Positions 10,301-16,500 of a stretch of DNA of 20,419 nucleotides are shown here, one piece after another. The DNA is from Bacteroidales bacterium UBA5342 (GTDB lineage: Bacteria; Bacteroidota; Bacteroidia; Bacteroidales; UBA5342): assembly GCA_002408065.1 (NCBI GenBank), contig DHQI01000074.1, positions 593-21,011 of the forward strand, read 5' to 3'. Below the pieces are notes generated by a model that was not told where the DNA came from, did no database searches, and saw nothing but the letters and a program-made list of their open reading frames with translations. The translations under genes were made by a program, and so were the position numbers. Positions within the stretch are counted from its first letter, which is position 1. Each line of letters opens with the position of its first letter.

Positions 10301-12546
10301 TCGTTGATAGTGATATCCGTTTCGGTCTCGCTAAGGTTTACATTTTCTTCATCAAAATAACGCAGCGCAAATTCTAAAGCATAATTATTAATATCATTAT
10401 CAATGATCGGAATATAAATATATTTTACATAATCATCGGGAGCAAAATAAAGTGTACCATTGGTATTAATATAGTTAGTCCCCGCTTTAGCAGATCCGTT
10501 AGTGGTCGCATAATCAAACCACAAAGAATCTTGTGTAGCGCCGTTTTTGGTTAGAGATATGGCCAGCGTATCGCCATTCTCCTCCACGCTTACAGATGAA
10601 GCTGCCGATACTGTTGGCAAAGGATCATTATCTAACAAGATAAACTCAACAAGGGCATTCTTTACTGTAGCATTATCGGAATAATAAACGTCAAAATAGA
10701 ATTTCTCGTCCTTTGCTTCATATTTACTGTCATCTTTTATCGACAAATAAACCGTATCGGCGGTAACACCAGCAGGAATAATTCCTAAGCCCACACTGGA
10801 TACATAATCCTCCCCTTCGAAAGCTGTAGCAGGCGTAGTACGGTACCAATAGCGTGTATCCTCTTCGGAAGGTAAACCCAAACGCATAATAAGCATTACA
10901 TCGCCGGTATCCTCAGCATAAGTACCACCACCATCTACCGAAAGACAGGTTTTTAGCTCATAAGGATCAGAAGCTTTCGTCACACCACAAGCCGTGCGAC
11001 CACTTACACTATAACGGCCCGTTTTAGTAGGAATCAGCGTACTTAATTCCTCACCTTCTATCAATACATTATTATAATACCACTTATACTCATCATAACC
11101 GGAAGCCTCTAAAATGGCATTGGCCGGATAACAAGCCTCAGTACCTTCTACGGTAGGTGCCGCCTGTAGTTGCGGACTCACCCCAAAACCGGAAAAATAA
11201 CCGGCACCACCAACTACTCCTGATTCAAAATAAAGTGCTGCATTAATAGCACCTGTAGACACAATTTCAAAATCTGTTGGCGGATTATCGTAACCTTTTA
11301 CATTATCATTCGAGAGTTTATATGTCACCCAATTCTCATTTCCGGATACCGTATCACTGGTTTGCGATATACTATTACCATTGATGCTCACCTCAGCCCC
11401 CACTTCGGTTATAAGACTCAGCATAGGGTCGCCCACCTGGTTAGCATAAGAAATATTGACTTCGCGGTTAGAAAGACATGAAAGAGGTGGAATGAAACAC
11501 AACCCTACCGACACATCCGAATTTTGACCGGAAAGCGTCTGGAAAACATAAATATTATCGGTAGCCTTCAGATACATATTCTGATTGACTGAATACTGAT
11601 CTTTACCTACAACATAATATTCCCCCTGATTTTGAAATGTATGACTTAAAACACCATTTATATAAAGCTCAGTACCTGCTATAGTTGCAATAACCACCAC
11701 CTGTTCGCCCCTGGTGGTTCCCTGTCCTTCGACCAAAATATACTCTTTGCCTACAAAATTGACTGGCACCAATTGATCAATCCCTATATCCTGCTGATTA
11801 CCGGTATTAGCACTACCACACCAAGATCCGGTATTAACCGCTACGGGCTTATTACTGGTCACCTTAGTGCCATTATAATCGTTCAACACATAACCGGCAT
11901 CTCTGGCAGCCTTATTACTGGTACCTACCACATAGCTCTCCCCTTTATTTAAGGTGAAACTAATGGTGTTAGACGCTTCATCTTCATATTTTATCTTGTT
12001 ATTTTTTATGGTAACAGTAGTGTTATCAAATGCAGCCATAACTGACACAAAGAGTCCACGACGCTTATCTGCAGAAGAATACTCCGACACAATGTGCCCG
12101 GCATAAAACTCTGTACCTAATGCCGTTGCACCCTTACAGGTTAACACATCTCCCTGTGCACTTGACTTTTGATAAACAGCGGTAAAAAATGGGTTTTCAG
12201 CGGTAAGCTTATAAGCTTGTTGCTTCAGTACAGTGTTCAAACTATCCTCGTAAACAACACCCGTAGGATTGGTAGAAGACGTAAAACCATAACCTAGTTT
12301 TATAAGCTTTGGAGTGTCTTTAGAGATGCTGACGGTATCGTATACCAAATTGCCGCGACTAATAGCCACGTCAAATGGTTCTGTTTCTTGTGTAGATATC
12401 ACAAGCCACTGATTTCCCACATCTCCTTTTGCACCATAGGGGGCAAAAAACGGCGGGACGTAATGGGTCTTATCCAGCTGTGCGGACGTACTTAATGAGA
12501 GGATGGTTAGGCCTATCAAAAGTACAATTCTAAGTGTTGGTTTCAC
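1..12546 (-). CDS. Giant IgGFc-binding/Calx-beta/tandem-95 cadherin-like repeat surface protein (3' end beyond window)
   Basis: The minus-strand frame is open for 4182 codons from a GTG at 12544-12546 to the left edge, with no stop seen, so the protein exceeds 4182 residues. The GTG directly follows an in-frame TAA and gives an immediate signal peptide (about residues 1-22, cleavage near STSA/Q). The next in-frame Met (about residue 170) lies inside the IgGFc-like region, so GTG is the only sensible start. Domain order: IgGFc-binding-like region (about 140-440), Ig/PKD-like domain (459-535), three Calx-beta-like domains (536-861), then ~36 repeats of ~92 residues from residue 862 to the edge. 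I checked the frame at many points and saw no frameshift. Families with this plan are exported and often adhesive; adhesion or matrix function here is inference. By analogy with the upstream paralog, a T9SS sorting tail is expected beyond the left edge. Confidence 0.93.
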   Translation of the reverse strand, partial: MKPTLRIVLLIGLTILSLSTSAQLDKTHYVPPFFAPYGAKGDVGNQWLVISTQETEPFDVAISRGNLVYDTVSISKDTPKLIKLGYGFTSSTNPTGVVYEDSLNTVLKQQAYKLTAENPFFTAVYQKSSAQGDVLTCKGATALGTEFYAGHIVSEYSSADKRRGLFVSVMAAFDNTTVTIKNNKIKYEDEASNTISFTLNKGESYVVGTSNKAARDAGYVLNDYNGTKVTSNKPVAVNTGSWCGSANTGNQQDIGIDQLVPVNFVGKEYILVEGQGTTRGEQVVVIATIAGTELYINGVLSHTFQNQGEYYVVGKDQYSVNQNMYLKATDNIYVFQTLSGQNSDVSVGLCFIPPLSCLSNREVNISYANQVGDPMLSLITEVGAEVSINGNSISQTSDTVSGNENWVTYKLSNDNVKGYDNPPTDFEIVSTGAINAALYFESGVVGGAGYFSGFGVSPQLQAAPTVEGTEACYPANAILEASGYDEYKWYYNNVLIEGEELSTLIPTKTGRYSVSGRTACGVTKASDPYELKTCLSVDGGGTYAEDTGDVMLIMRLGLPSEEDTRYWYRTTPATAFEGEDYVSSVGLGIIPAGVTADTVYLSIKDDSKYEAKDEKFYFDVYYSDNATVKNALVEFILLDNDPLPTVSAASSVSVEENGDTLAISLTKNGATQDSLWFDYATTNGSAKAGTNYINTNGTLYFAPDDYVKYIYIPIIDNDINNYALEFALRYFDEENVNLSETETDITINDDEETTTCLSLLPIMDEVKEGEELSFKVILEKAEGIEVSYQLVLNNMTTDTADLVSLADMTFVLQPGVTDTTFTIKTVQDTVPENDEVFSYTLTNVVNARSCTGALEFSIQNDDYIPSLSNDNLECTEDKSVSGNVLTNDEILGDTPVVVELLDVVNGEVLNLGGGGFTFKPEADFYGVAEFDYKVTDASGDARTATVYVMVNNDNDVPVAHPDTVAGKEDTTMVIFPLANDEDIDRSSLRIVSTSGAQKGTVIEDVEYITYIPDADAFGRDTITYFINDGEGDGATSYIYIDLLPNNDAPEGVDDNYNLREEDPKTVFDVLSNDVDSDKSGLTLLRLYNVEGGEAVIKNNKVEFTLAENFWGDAGFSYTLEDAETDTASATVYITVEGVNDVPVANNDALHTNEDASRTIAVLNNDSDDDERGLEIDSLGLASNGTLTENSGVITYMPDPDFCGLDTFLYQISDYNGDKAQAFVYVTVNCIGEAPEAQDDSYAITEDDPYTVWDVLLNDQDKDNSGLTLVKVYSVTSGTALCEANKIKYKPEANYNGNASLTYIISDGEGDKDTATVNISIASVIDPPIAQNDAVTTDEDNVLTFFPLQNDANIENVSISIDSLGTPHHGTVVKDGVNLIYTPQANYCGSDAFVYKIKDANGSVAVASIDVTIDCVPDKPLANDDDFTMAEDAAVQIWDVLSNDIDDDGVALSVSSVILVSKGEVEIVSDKLQYTTEANFNGTAIVLYEIRNAAGLKDTAEVRVTISPVNDKPLALRDEVSISEDHSITLDVLANDQDPDLSTLTLDKVDAALNGTVEIIDDQIKYTPDSDYFGADSMLYYISDGDGDEAKALLKVSIVAVDESPEAQRDVLELLEDMSVDFNPLENDLDHDRGGLTVVDMTIPLHGEVSSLPGGIYSYVPDANFNGLDSLLYTINDAQGDQSSARVIFMIAEANDLPQAVADMMFTAEDTKVQIAPLNNDTDVDGSGLSLDAVDVPLHGTAVITGDKIEYTPQADFFGQDSFLYYVEDGEGDRVHALIKVRVNSVSDKPVAVDNAYSLNEDAAKVLYDVLANDEDPDKGGLSLQQIYGSQGATVAIEDNKLAYTLNANFFGKDSLHYVLKDVDNDLDTALVIVTVNARNDNPIANNDTVTVAEDNSIVIRIFDNDVDVDASGLLINHVGYTPNATLSHDGHRVTYTPKENFNGSDSFEYGVKDGEGSYASARVVVFVNSVNDAPVALDDEVVVYEDQAKVFTPMSNDDDPDDGGLSIVNISDPKHATISVNGSQLTYSPEANYYGKDSLIYTIKDAEGDQSVASVYFTVNAINDAPGANPDTAVTNEDVAVVIDVLSNDNDWDNTGLTITNVDGTGYGTTTTDGHTVTFTPKANYSGSFSFGYTISDGNGGAYTKVYVVVNEGNDAPEAMADHVTVHEDTKKQFDPLQNDNDPDGGGLTVTNFAQPKHGFITREDGNCYYISEPDFYGHDSVMYTVADAEGDQSMNWVYFEVMATNDAPFAVRDQVVGNEDEELLIDAMANDVDVDDSGISLKSLSAQLHGSATLFGDKIKYVPDANFNGVDSFIYEISDGEGDVASASVLITLNAVSDQPVAKPDSYVILEDAAKSLFDVLANDEDVDYGNLSIQQVFGAHGGLTAVENQKIAYTPAADYFGNDTISYVVKDADNDLDTALVYLSVTAQEDRPQAFDDVAVTSEDKAVTVAVLANDKDIDNSGLHLSAIVAALNGTASIVDDKILYTPATDFNGKDSLIYTMIDGEGDEAQAQLLITINSVNEAPLAKRDTLEVIEDIAFNFNPLTNDKNPDGGCLSVVNIANPLHGTLTQTGDVYKYKPDLNFYGTDSLTYTIADEQGDQSMAVIWISVVAVNEAPVANKDMGTTEEDNAVTVAVLANDKDIDNNGISLKSVSEAKHGSVQMIGDEISFSPQADFFGVDSFNYTIQDAEGDEAEALVRITVNSVSDVPLASNDVYALAEDAGKTLLDVLLNDIDIDHSGLAIFEIYGLDAGVAIKEGGKIAFTPANHFNGKDTLYYVLRDGENDLDTASVLLTIDPVNDAPMAQNDEVNTLEDESILISPLSNDADYDHSGLSLKSTGAALHGNVSIQGDDVIYTPQTDYFGRDSFIYQIEDGEGDTAKAKIVVNVDAVSEAPLAKNESITINEDAGKQLIDVLDNDVDIDHSGLTIIDAEGAVIELNKLAYTPDPDYFGKDTILYIIKDGELESDTAQVFVTILAQNDQPLAKNDNATTEEDVSVQILPLANDVDIDLNGLFIDHTDKACFGSVSISDDIISYQPDQDFFGRDSFFYYIVDADGDLAMAEVKIDVSKVNELPQAENDAYTINEDAGTVSFDVLGNDVDVDKSGLLVFDVWSAKGGVSNIFSNQLVYTPQDDYFGKDTLTYVIRDGENDYDSAYVYLNILAQNDAPEAYDDMAIIDEDEAIIIDVLSNDDDVDNTGLFLDQVSDAFHGVVTIEEQKLFYTPASNYFGRDSFSYEINDADGDISEAWVKVQIRAVNEFPVAHNDSYTLSEDAPLTELDVLQNDVDIDRSGLRIFAAFGTNGAAASVENNRIIFSPEANFFGLDTMSYIVADGENNLDTAYIYLDITPRNDMPVANNDVVNGKEDEWLIIDVLANDIDTDREGLTIVSAEGAQHGTLSLEAGKVIYTPESNYFGTDIFTYTIEDAQGDCVTASVNLTLEKENDMPVALTDNYVIQEDASVLSYDIVANDTAVDKDPLTLIELINVTHASALIKDNKLSYCPVKDYFGFATLDYVVVDNEGDRDTASVVFEVLAVNDDPRAVNDFFNCLEDQVLPFTVMTNDVDVDLSSLAIDTMYSPENGTLYKVADSLWYTPERNYFGTDSFAYVLIDGEGDKGEAMVYITVKAVNDAPLAVSDSIWTDEDVAKQFIPTANDIDPDDNHFIITFGAPLHGTITAEAGSYLYQPAANFYGLDSVEYSIEDVAGESASAKVYFHISAVNDAPVAHNDTVQVVEDSVLRFYPTSNDVELEDEELTRITIYREPDLGIYRWEGTQLIYTPHANVWGKDTLTYVLRDSADASSNIATIYVDIQSYNEAPVLSDIHVVVEENTSDTSEVLTFAHDPDNSGLTLWAADGAENGDINIDGNSLVYKPEKDFLGEDTVIYTIRDGDGDASSARVFYQVKSFYEPPVSTNDTLTILEDNAVVIRPALNDMAAERVAGCQLIVLRDAAMGALLQDNMSLIYTPDANVWGTDTLTYVLQDSLLINSNVSTIYIHIDSVNEAPVLNNLFVTLQEDDKDTARVMNTAQSPDFSALRLLEVSAAVNGNACVSANTIVYVPNSNFFGKDTLHYAVADAENDTTWASIYYTIEGLNDAPVAVSDTVKTMEDNVLHISPLHNDYDVEDLVPGAFNITSHPRLGSAIIEGSDIIYSPQKDVWGCDTLSYVVTDAGRLQSQEAFVYITIDS
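1399..9963 (-). repeat. Thirty-one A-type ~92-residue cadherin-like repeats (downstream gene)
   Basis: VNDxPxA-type linkers recur on average every ~276 bases (92 residues) from 9963 to 1399. I located linkers near plus positions 9690, 9405, 9130, 8855, 8575, 8304, 8020, 7740, 7465, 7185, 6910, 6635, 6355, 6085, 5810, 5530, 5250, 4975, 4700, 4425, 4145, 3870, 3605, 3330, 3050, 2770, 2490, 2215, 1940 and 1665. Each unit reads: linker, (N/D)D, T.xED, VLxNDxDxDxSGL, HG turn, YTPxxDFFGxDSFxY, DGEGDxxxA, beta strand. This matches the tandem-95 / bacterial cadherin-like families. Acidic residues at the linkers and in NDxDxD suggest Ca2+ binding between domains, as in cadherins (inference). Confidence 0.9.
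9964..11172 (-). other. Ig/PKD-like domain plus three Calx-beta-like domains (downstream protein)
   Basis: Residues 459-535 form an Ig/PKD-like domain with a conserved Cys (GTEACYPAN), a YDEYKWYYNN strand and TGRYSVSGRTACGVT. Residues 536-861 hold three Calx-beta-like units recognised by EDTGDVML and EENGDTLAISLTKNG, GEDY/GTNY, the GTLYFAP-type strand and closing acidic DDD/DNDxxxxN segments. Calx-beta folds bind Ca2+ in several families. The same order occurs in the upstream paralog at 19170-20384, which shows common descent. Confidence 0.75.
11227..12129 (-). other. IgGFc-binding-like N-terminal region
   Basis: Residues about 140-440 of the downstream protein carry the pattern of the bacterial IgGFc-binding N-terminal family: a GTEFYAG start, an NTTVTI segment, long-spaced beta-strand repeats, PVAVNTGSWCG, DIGIDQLVPV, GKEYILV and a late YVFQTLSG. 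The name comes from the human Fc-gamma-binding protein. In Bacteroidota the domain sits at the N-terminus of large exported proteins and its ligand is generally unknown, so immunoglobulin binding should not be assumed. Confidence 0.7.
12481..12546 (-). other. Sec signal peptide of the downstream giant protein
   Basis: The first 22 codons encode a short basic start (VKPTLR), a hydrophobic core (IVLLIGLTILSL) and a polar end STSA before QLDKTHY, a typical signal peptidase I site. The following LDKTHYVPPFF resembles the mature start I know from Bacteroidota IgGFc-domain proteins. This supports both export and the GTG start choice. Confidence 0.85.
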
Positions 12547-12579
12547 TTAATATGTCTTTTGGTTGAAAAAAATCTACTA

Positions 12580-12587
12580 CAAAGGTA
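12580..12587 (-). promoter_or_regulatory. Candidate Bacteroidota -7 promoter element for the downstream giant gene
   Basis: The minus strand reads TACCTTTG, a full match to the Bacteroidota -7 consensus TAnnTTTG, and I found no other match in the gap in this orientation. It would start transcription about 25-30 bases before the GTG. No clear -33 TTG lies at the expected spacing, so the call is moderate. No strong Shine-Dalgarno precedes the GTG, which is common in the phylum. Confidence 0.5.
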
Positions 12588-12710
12588 ATTTTTCTTCTGA
12601 CATATTTTTGGTTTCATTCCATTTTTTTGTTGTGGAACAAAAATTTTTATGAGAATGAAATATTGAGCGGGAGGATTGTAACGAATGAATTGAACAAAAG
12701 GACATAGCTA

Positions 12711-12730
12711 TTTTACAAGTATTTGTAAAA
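12711..12730. repeat. Perfect AT-rich palindrome with 8-bp arms
   Basis: TTTTACAA-GTAT-TTGTAAAA lies about 165 bases upstream of the downstream gene's start. The arm recurs at 12788-12795 (TTTTACAA). It could be an operator-like dyad or a weak hairpin; nothing else shows its role. Confidence 0.45.
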
Positions 12731-12764
12731 ACAGCAAAAAACATCTCCCCGTTTGGCACCGTTT

Positions 12765-12791
12765 GGCGCAAGCATCCGCTTGTGCCTTTTT
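12765..12791 (+). terminator. Terminator-like hairpin followed by T5, plus orientation
   Basis: A 9-bp stem (GGCGCAAGC with GCTTGTGCC, one G-T pair) closes a 4-base loop ATCC and is followed by TTTTT. This is a rho-independent terminator shape reading rightwards, but no plus-strand gene lies upstream. On the minus strand no T-run follows. It may block antisense transcription or be a remnant. Confidence 0.4.
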
Positions 12792-12941
12792 ACAATGGCA
12801 AGTAATTCGACAAAAGCTCAATGACCACCTATGGCTTAGCAGAGTGAGCCTGTACAATTTATTTCACGCAAGCCTATACGACCTGGTTCATCAGGGCAAA
12901 CGCATATGAAATAATGAACTACGAGTCGTATAATTATAATC

Positions 12942-13062
12942 CACTAATTCCACCGATTACACCAATCATTGTTGCAAACAATCTGAAATTAGTTTAATAT
13001 CTACTTGTTTTTATCCTTTAGGTAGATTGAAATTAGTGTCCTTAGTGAAATTTGTGGATTTA
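12942..13062. repeat. Imperfect inverted repeat with ~28-nt arms built of 9-nt units
   Basis: The left arm (about 12949-12976, read on the minus strand) is three 9-nt units ATTGGTGTA, ATCGGTGGA, ATTAGTGGA; the right arm (about 13032-13059, plus strand) is ATTAGTGTC, CTTAGTGAA, ATTTGTGGA. The arms agree at 21 of 28 positions and the outer AATCCAC/GTGGATT matches too. The ~55-base spacer contains smaller dyads (ATTGTT/AACAAT and ATCTAC/GTAGAT). It looks like a mobile or REP-like intergenic palindromic element, but no copy elsewhere in the window confirms this. Confidence 0.5.
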
Positions 13063-13077
13063 AATATTTCACGAATG

Positions 13078-13099
13078 GACTTTTGGTTAGCCAAAAGTC
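13078..13099. repeat. Perfect hairpin, 9-bp stem
   Basis: GACTTTTGG, loop TTAG, CCAAAAGTC. It lies about 167 bases past the upstream gene's stop. No T-run follows on the minus strand, so it is at best a weak candidate for the 3' end of that transcript or an mRNA-stabilising stem. Confidence 0.45.
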
Positions 13100-13103
13100 A
13101 AAT

Positions 13104-13195
13104 GCGTCCGCCCTGCCTGATTCATGACTCATGACAACCTAAGAACAAAAGGCGGGGGGGACGCTTATCTGGTTATGAGTCCAAGCGGACGCTTG
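13104..13195. repeat. GCGTCCGC/GCGGACGC inverted repeat with nested CAAGC hairpin
   Basis: GCGTCCGC (13104-13111) is the exact reverse complement of GCGGACGC (13185-13192). The right arm overlaps a small hairpin CAAGC-GGAC-GCTTG (13182-13195). GGACGCTT also occurs as a direct repeat at 13159 and 13187. The structure sits ~70-160 bases downstream of the upstream gene's stop and could help end or protect its transcript. Confidence 0.35.
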
Positions 13196-13265
13196 AACTA
13201 AACGTTATTCGTCACACTTGGATCAAAGGGGAATTCGCGAATACAATTTGCTTCAAGTATCAAAA

Positions 13266-13517
13266 CTAGGGCCGCGGAAAACTCACCTTCATAACACGGT
13301 GAACTTCTTCATCCCAAATAGAGCTAAAACGAATGAAATAAAGGCCGTCTTGAGCAAAATCCATAGGGATGGTTTCACCTTGACCTCCAACAACTCCCGC
13401 ACGCATTAGTTCGCCATTGATGTTATAGATATAATAGTTGACGGTTTCATTAAGCTGCTTAAAACGGACATCCTCACCTTGGAATATGACTTCAGAAGCC
13501 AGCTCCATCACAAAGGG
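13266..13517 (-). other. T9SS type-A C-terminal sorting domain
   Basis: The last ~83 residues show the usual tail pattern: a strand rich in V/F (VIFQGEDVRFKQL), YYIYNINGELMRAG, an IPMDFAQDGLYFIRF strand and a closing VHRVMKVSF ending five residues or so from the stop. In the Por-secretion tail family this region directs export through the T9SS outer-membrane channel and is cleaved on attachment to the surface. It is the strongest evidence that the organism is in Bacteroidota. Confidence 0.85.
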
Positions 13518-16500
13518 CTCCGGATACTGAAACGAAAGGGTACGCATATCCGACCAGTTCCCGGCACTATCTACCAAAACCATATCGAGTAAATAGATGC
13601 CCTTCAAAGGCAATTTTTCCGTCTTTATGCTGGTCACACTATTTTCTCTTACAGCAGTCCTTTCATCATAGAGATTCATAGGGTCTGGTGTTGTAAAATC
13701 AGAAAGTCCATGGTAATTGTCGCGCAAACGTGCCAGCAACTGTCCTCCTTCGGTAAGGCACACCTGATAGTTGATAACAGAAGCATTGATATCCAACTCC
13801 TGCGCCATAAATGCAGGTCGCAACGTATCGTTTGTGGTAAAACTCAAACGACTCTCTTCGCCCACATTACCCAAAGTATCCACCGCAACAAACGTCACCT
13901 CATACCTCATCTGAGAGCACAAACTATCCAGCGTGATATAGCTGGTACTAAAAGCATCGTCCAGCAATAAACTATCCGTGCCAATATGAGATGAATCCAC
14001 ACACATAGAATCTACAAAATATAAAGTATCATTTTCGTAAACACTATAATGTAACACGCCTATTTCATCCAGCTGCACAGCTAATACCGCTGAATCAAGT
14101 CCCGCACTGTGTATATATGGAGCCGGCCATACTAGCTCAGGCCCCGTCACATCTAAAGTACGGAAATCAAAGAATGAAACATCGGAGAAATAACCCCCTG
14201 AAGTATCAACCAAAGAAGCTATAAAAGTATAATCCGTTTCGGAGCTCAAACTGTCAATAGAGATAAGTAGTTCTTCGTTCGCTTTTATCGCCAACTTATT
14301 ATCGTACTCAAGCGCCAATCCGTGTGGTGGCAGCCAATCTTCATTGCCTAACAGCATAACGTCATAAGTCACCCAACCCGGCTTATCAGCTTTCACAGCT
14401 ACTACAGCACTATCACCATATACCTCGAGCAGTAGAGGATAAGTCTCGGCCATAGCCGGCATCAGATCTAAGATCATAAGCAGTGAGAGTTCAAACGAAG
14501 CACTTAGCTGTGCCGGTCCGTCATCCTGCACCCTTACCCGGAACTTATATTGAGAAGCATCCATAAAAAAGGCAGCAGTGTCTAAAAACAAAGAATCGTC
14601 TTCGATACGCAGATATTCTCCTCCTGAAACCAAGGAGTAGGAATGACTCTGGGCTGTATCCGGATCCTGTGCCTGCAAAGTAGCGATAAAGCTGCCAGCC
14701 ACTGCAGAACGATAGAGAGTATCCTGACTCAGCGTAAGGCCACGCGGTGTATAATTGGCCGGTGCCAGCGTATCACTCAGTGCTATAGCCGAAGCTGCGG
14801 GTAAAGGATAGCCGCGATCCGTAGCCCTGACCGTACACCATAACCTATCAGCATTGGCCATATCACCGCTAATCACTAAGGAATCAGCACAATCAGACAA
14901 TACAGAAAAAACTCGCCCTCCCCGGGAATAAGCCCAATTAAAACAAAAATCGACCTCAGCCTCAGCATCGTACCAGCTACCCGGTTCACAACGCAATACC
15001 GAATCGGGCAAATAAGTCCCTGTTATATACGGACGACTTAGGTTGACGGGGACATCGTTGACCGGAAGCATTTTCAGCGTGCTGTATAAAGTATCAGAAT
15101 GCGACAAAGGCGTATCCCAAAGCACGATGTTTAGCTGACGTGTCAAGGTATCGTTATCCTCGTGGTTGATATACGCAAGGCTGTTGATGGCCTGACGCCA
15201 CTGCCCGGCCGTATGCTTACCACTCAGCTTGAGATGGTAAGCCGTAAGCGAGCTATCTGTTACTATTTGCATCCAGGGTAAAGGATCTACCTTTATCCTG
15301 CTATTGCCGCGTTGGGCAGCTACTATCTTAATATCGGCACGCCACAAAGAGTCACTATCCACATCGTTCAGGTCAAAATTATTCAGTGCCTTGTGCCAGG
15401 CTGAATTTTCTTCATAAGAAACGTCACCAGACTGAACACTTAAAGTAGGAACATCATTCACCGGAGCTACATAAAAATGCAAACGGGCAATGCTTCGGCC
15501 TCCTTTTACATCATGCACTTCATAATAACCGGAATCACGACCATAAAAATCAGTCTGAGGATAATAGCGCCATAAGGTGTCGTTATGTAGTTCTACAAAT
15601 CCATGTTCGGTAAGCATCACATCAAAAGGACCATCCGTTGGTGCCAAGTGATTAACTACCGGCCACAAAGAGTCACCATGAATATCCCAGTCGTTGAGCA
15701 TAGGGTTGAAATCAACGTATTGATCCTCGTCTCCTGTGACAGTATCATTGACAGCTCTGGGCACATAATTGAACGAATCGGTAAAAATAGTAACCCAAGC
15801 CTGATTAGAAGCCGCACTGAGGGTATCCTGCAAACGGTAACTGAGCGAGTCATAACCCACAAAGGCATCATCAGGCATATATATTAAAGTCATATTATCA
15901 GTAGCATAACTGATTGTACCATGGCGTGGCAAACTATCAATTACCAAGCTCCCCTGCAAAGGCTGCTCATCCACATCTGTATCATTTTCAGTCACCGGCA
16001 AATGTATCATAGCCGAGTCTTTTATGCCTCCTATCACATTGGTGTAAAAATCATTTTGCGCCAGCGGAGCATCATTTACCGGGAGGATGTCGATGGTCAA
16101 AAGTGCCTCAGAGATGTCGCCCTCACCATCCTGCACCTTAAAATACATCGAGTCTTTGCCATAATAATTGATGTTGGGATGATAAACGATCTTATTGTCC
16201 ATCACCCGGCTACCGCCATATCTTGGCATATAGGTATAATCAGGAGGACAGTTGATACATTGTTCTATTTCGAGCAGTTTTAAAGGTGAAAAATCAGGAG
16301 ACTCAGCCATAAAAAGAACATCGATAGTATCGCTTGTATCTTCGTTTATGTTGACGTGTACATCCTGTATTATGGGCGCTTCGTTCACCGAATCGATAGT
16401 CATATAAATATAAGCCTGATTAGAGGCAGCGCCCTGGCTATCATAGGTCACATAGATGATGGTATCTTCTCCCCACAGATTCTCGTAAGGCAAATAGGTC

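Larger units (their letters stand above)
12547..13265. other. Non-coding gap between the two giant genes
   Basis: About 720 bases without a convincing gene. It is AT-rich near the downstream start and holds a promoter-like element, an AT palindrome, at least three hairpins, a run of seven G (13154-13160), and an inverted repeat with 9-nt periodicity. Short frames on either strand here lack family resemblance and cross these structures. Confidence 0.75.

Noticed and set aside
11227..12129. Immunoglobulin-binding virulence function from the IgGFc name
   Set aside because: The family name comes from a human protein; bacterial members are widespread in environmental Bacteroidota and the sequence shows nothing specific for IgG.
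12577..12771. 64-residue minus-strand frame in the gap
   Set aside because: It starts at TTG, shows no known motif, and runs over the AT palindrome and the promoter-like element; more likely chance.
13154..13160. Run of seven G as a phase-variation tract
   Set aside because: It lies outside any gene and ~600 bases from the downstream start, too far to act on coding frame or promoter spacing.
13218..13409. 63-residue plus-strand frame over the end of the upstream gene
   Set aside because: It overlaps the conserved T9SS tail on the other strand and has no recognisable content.
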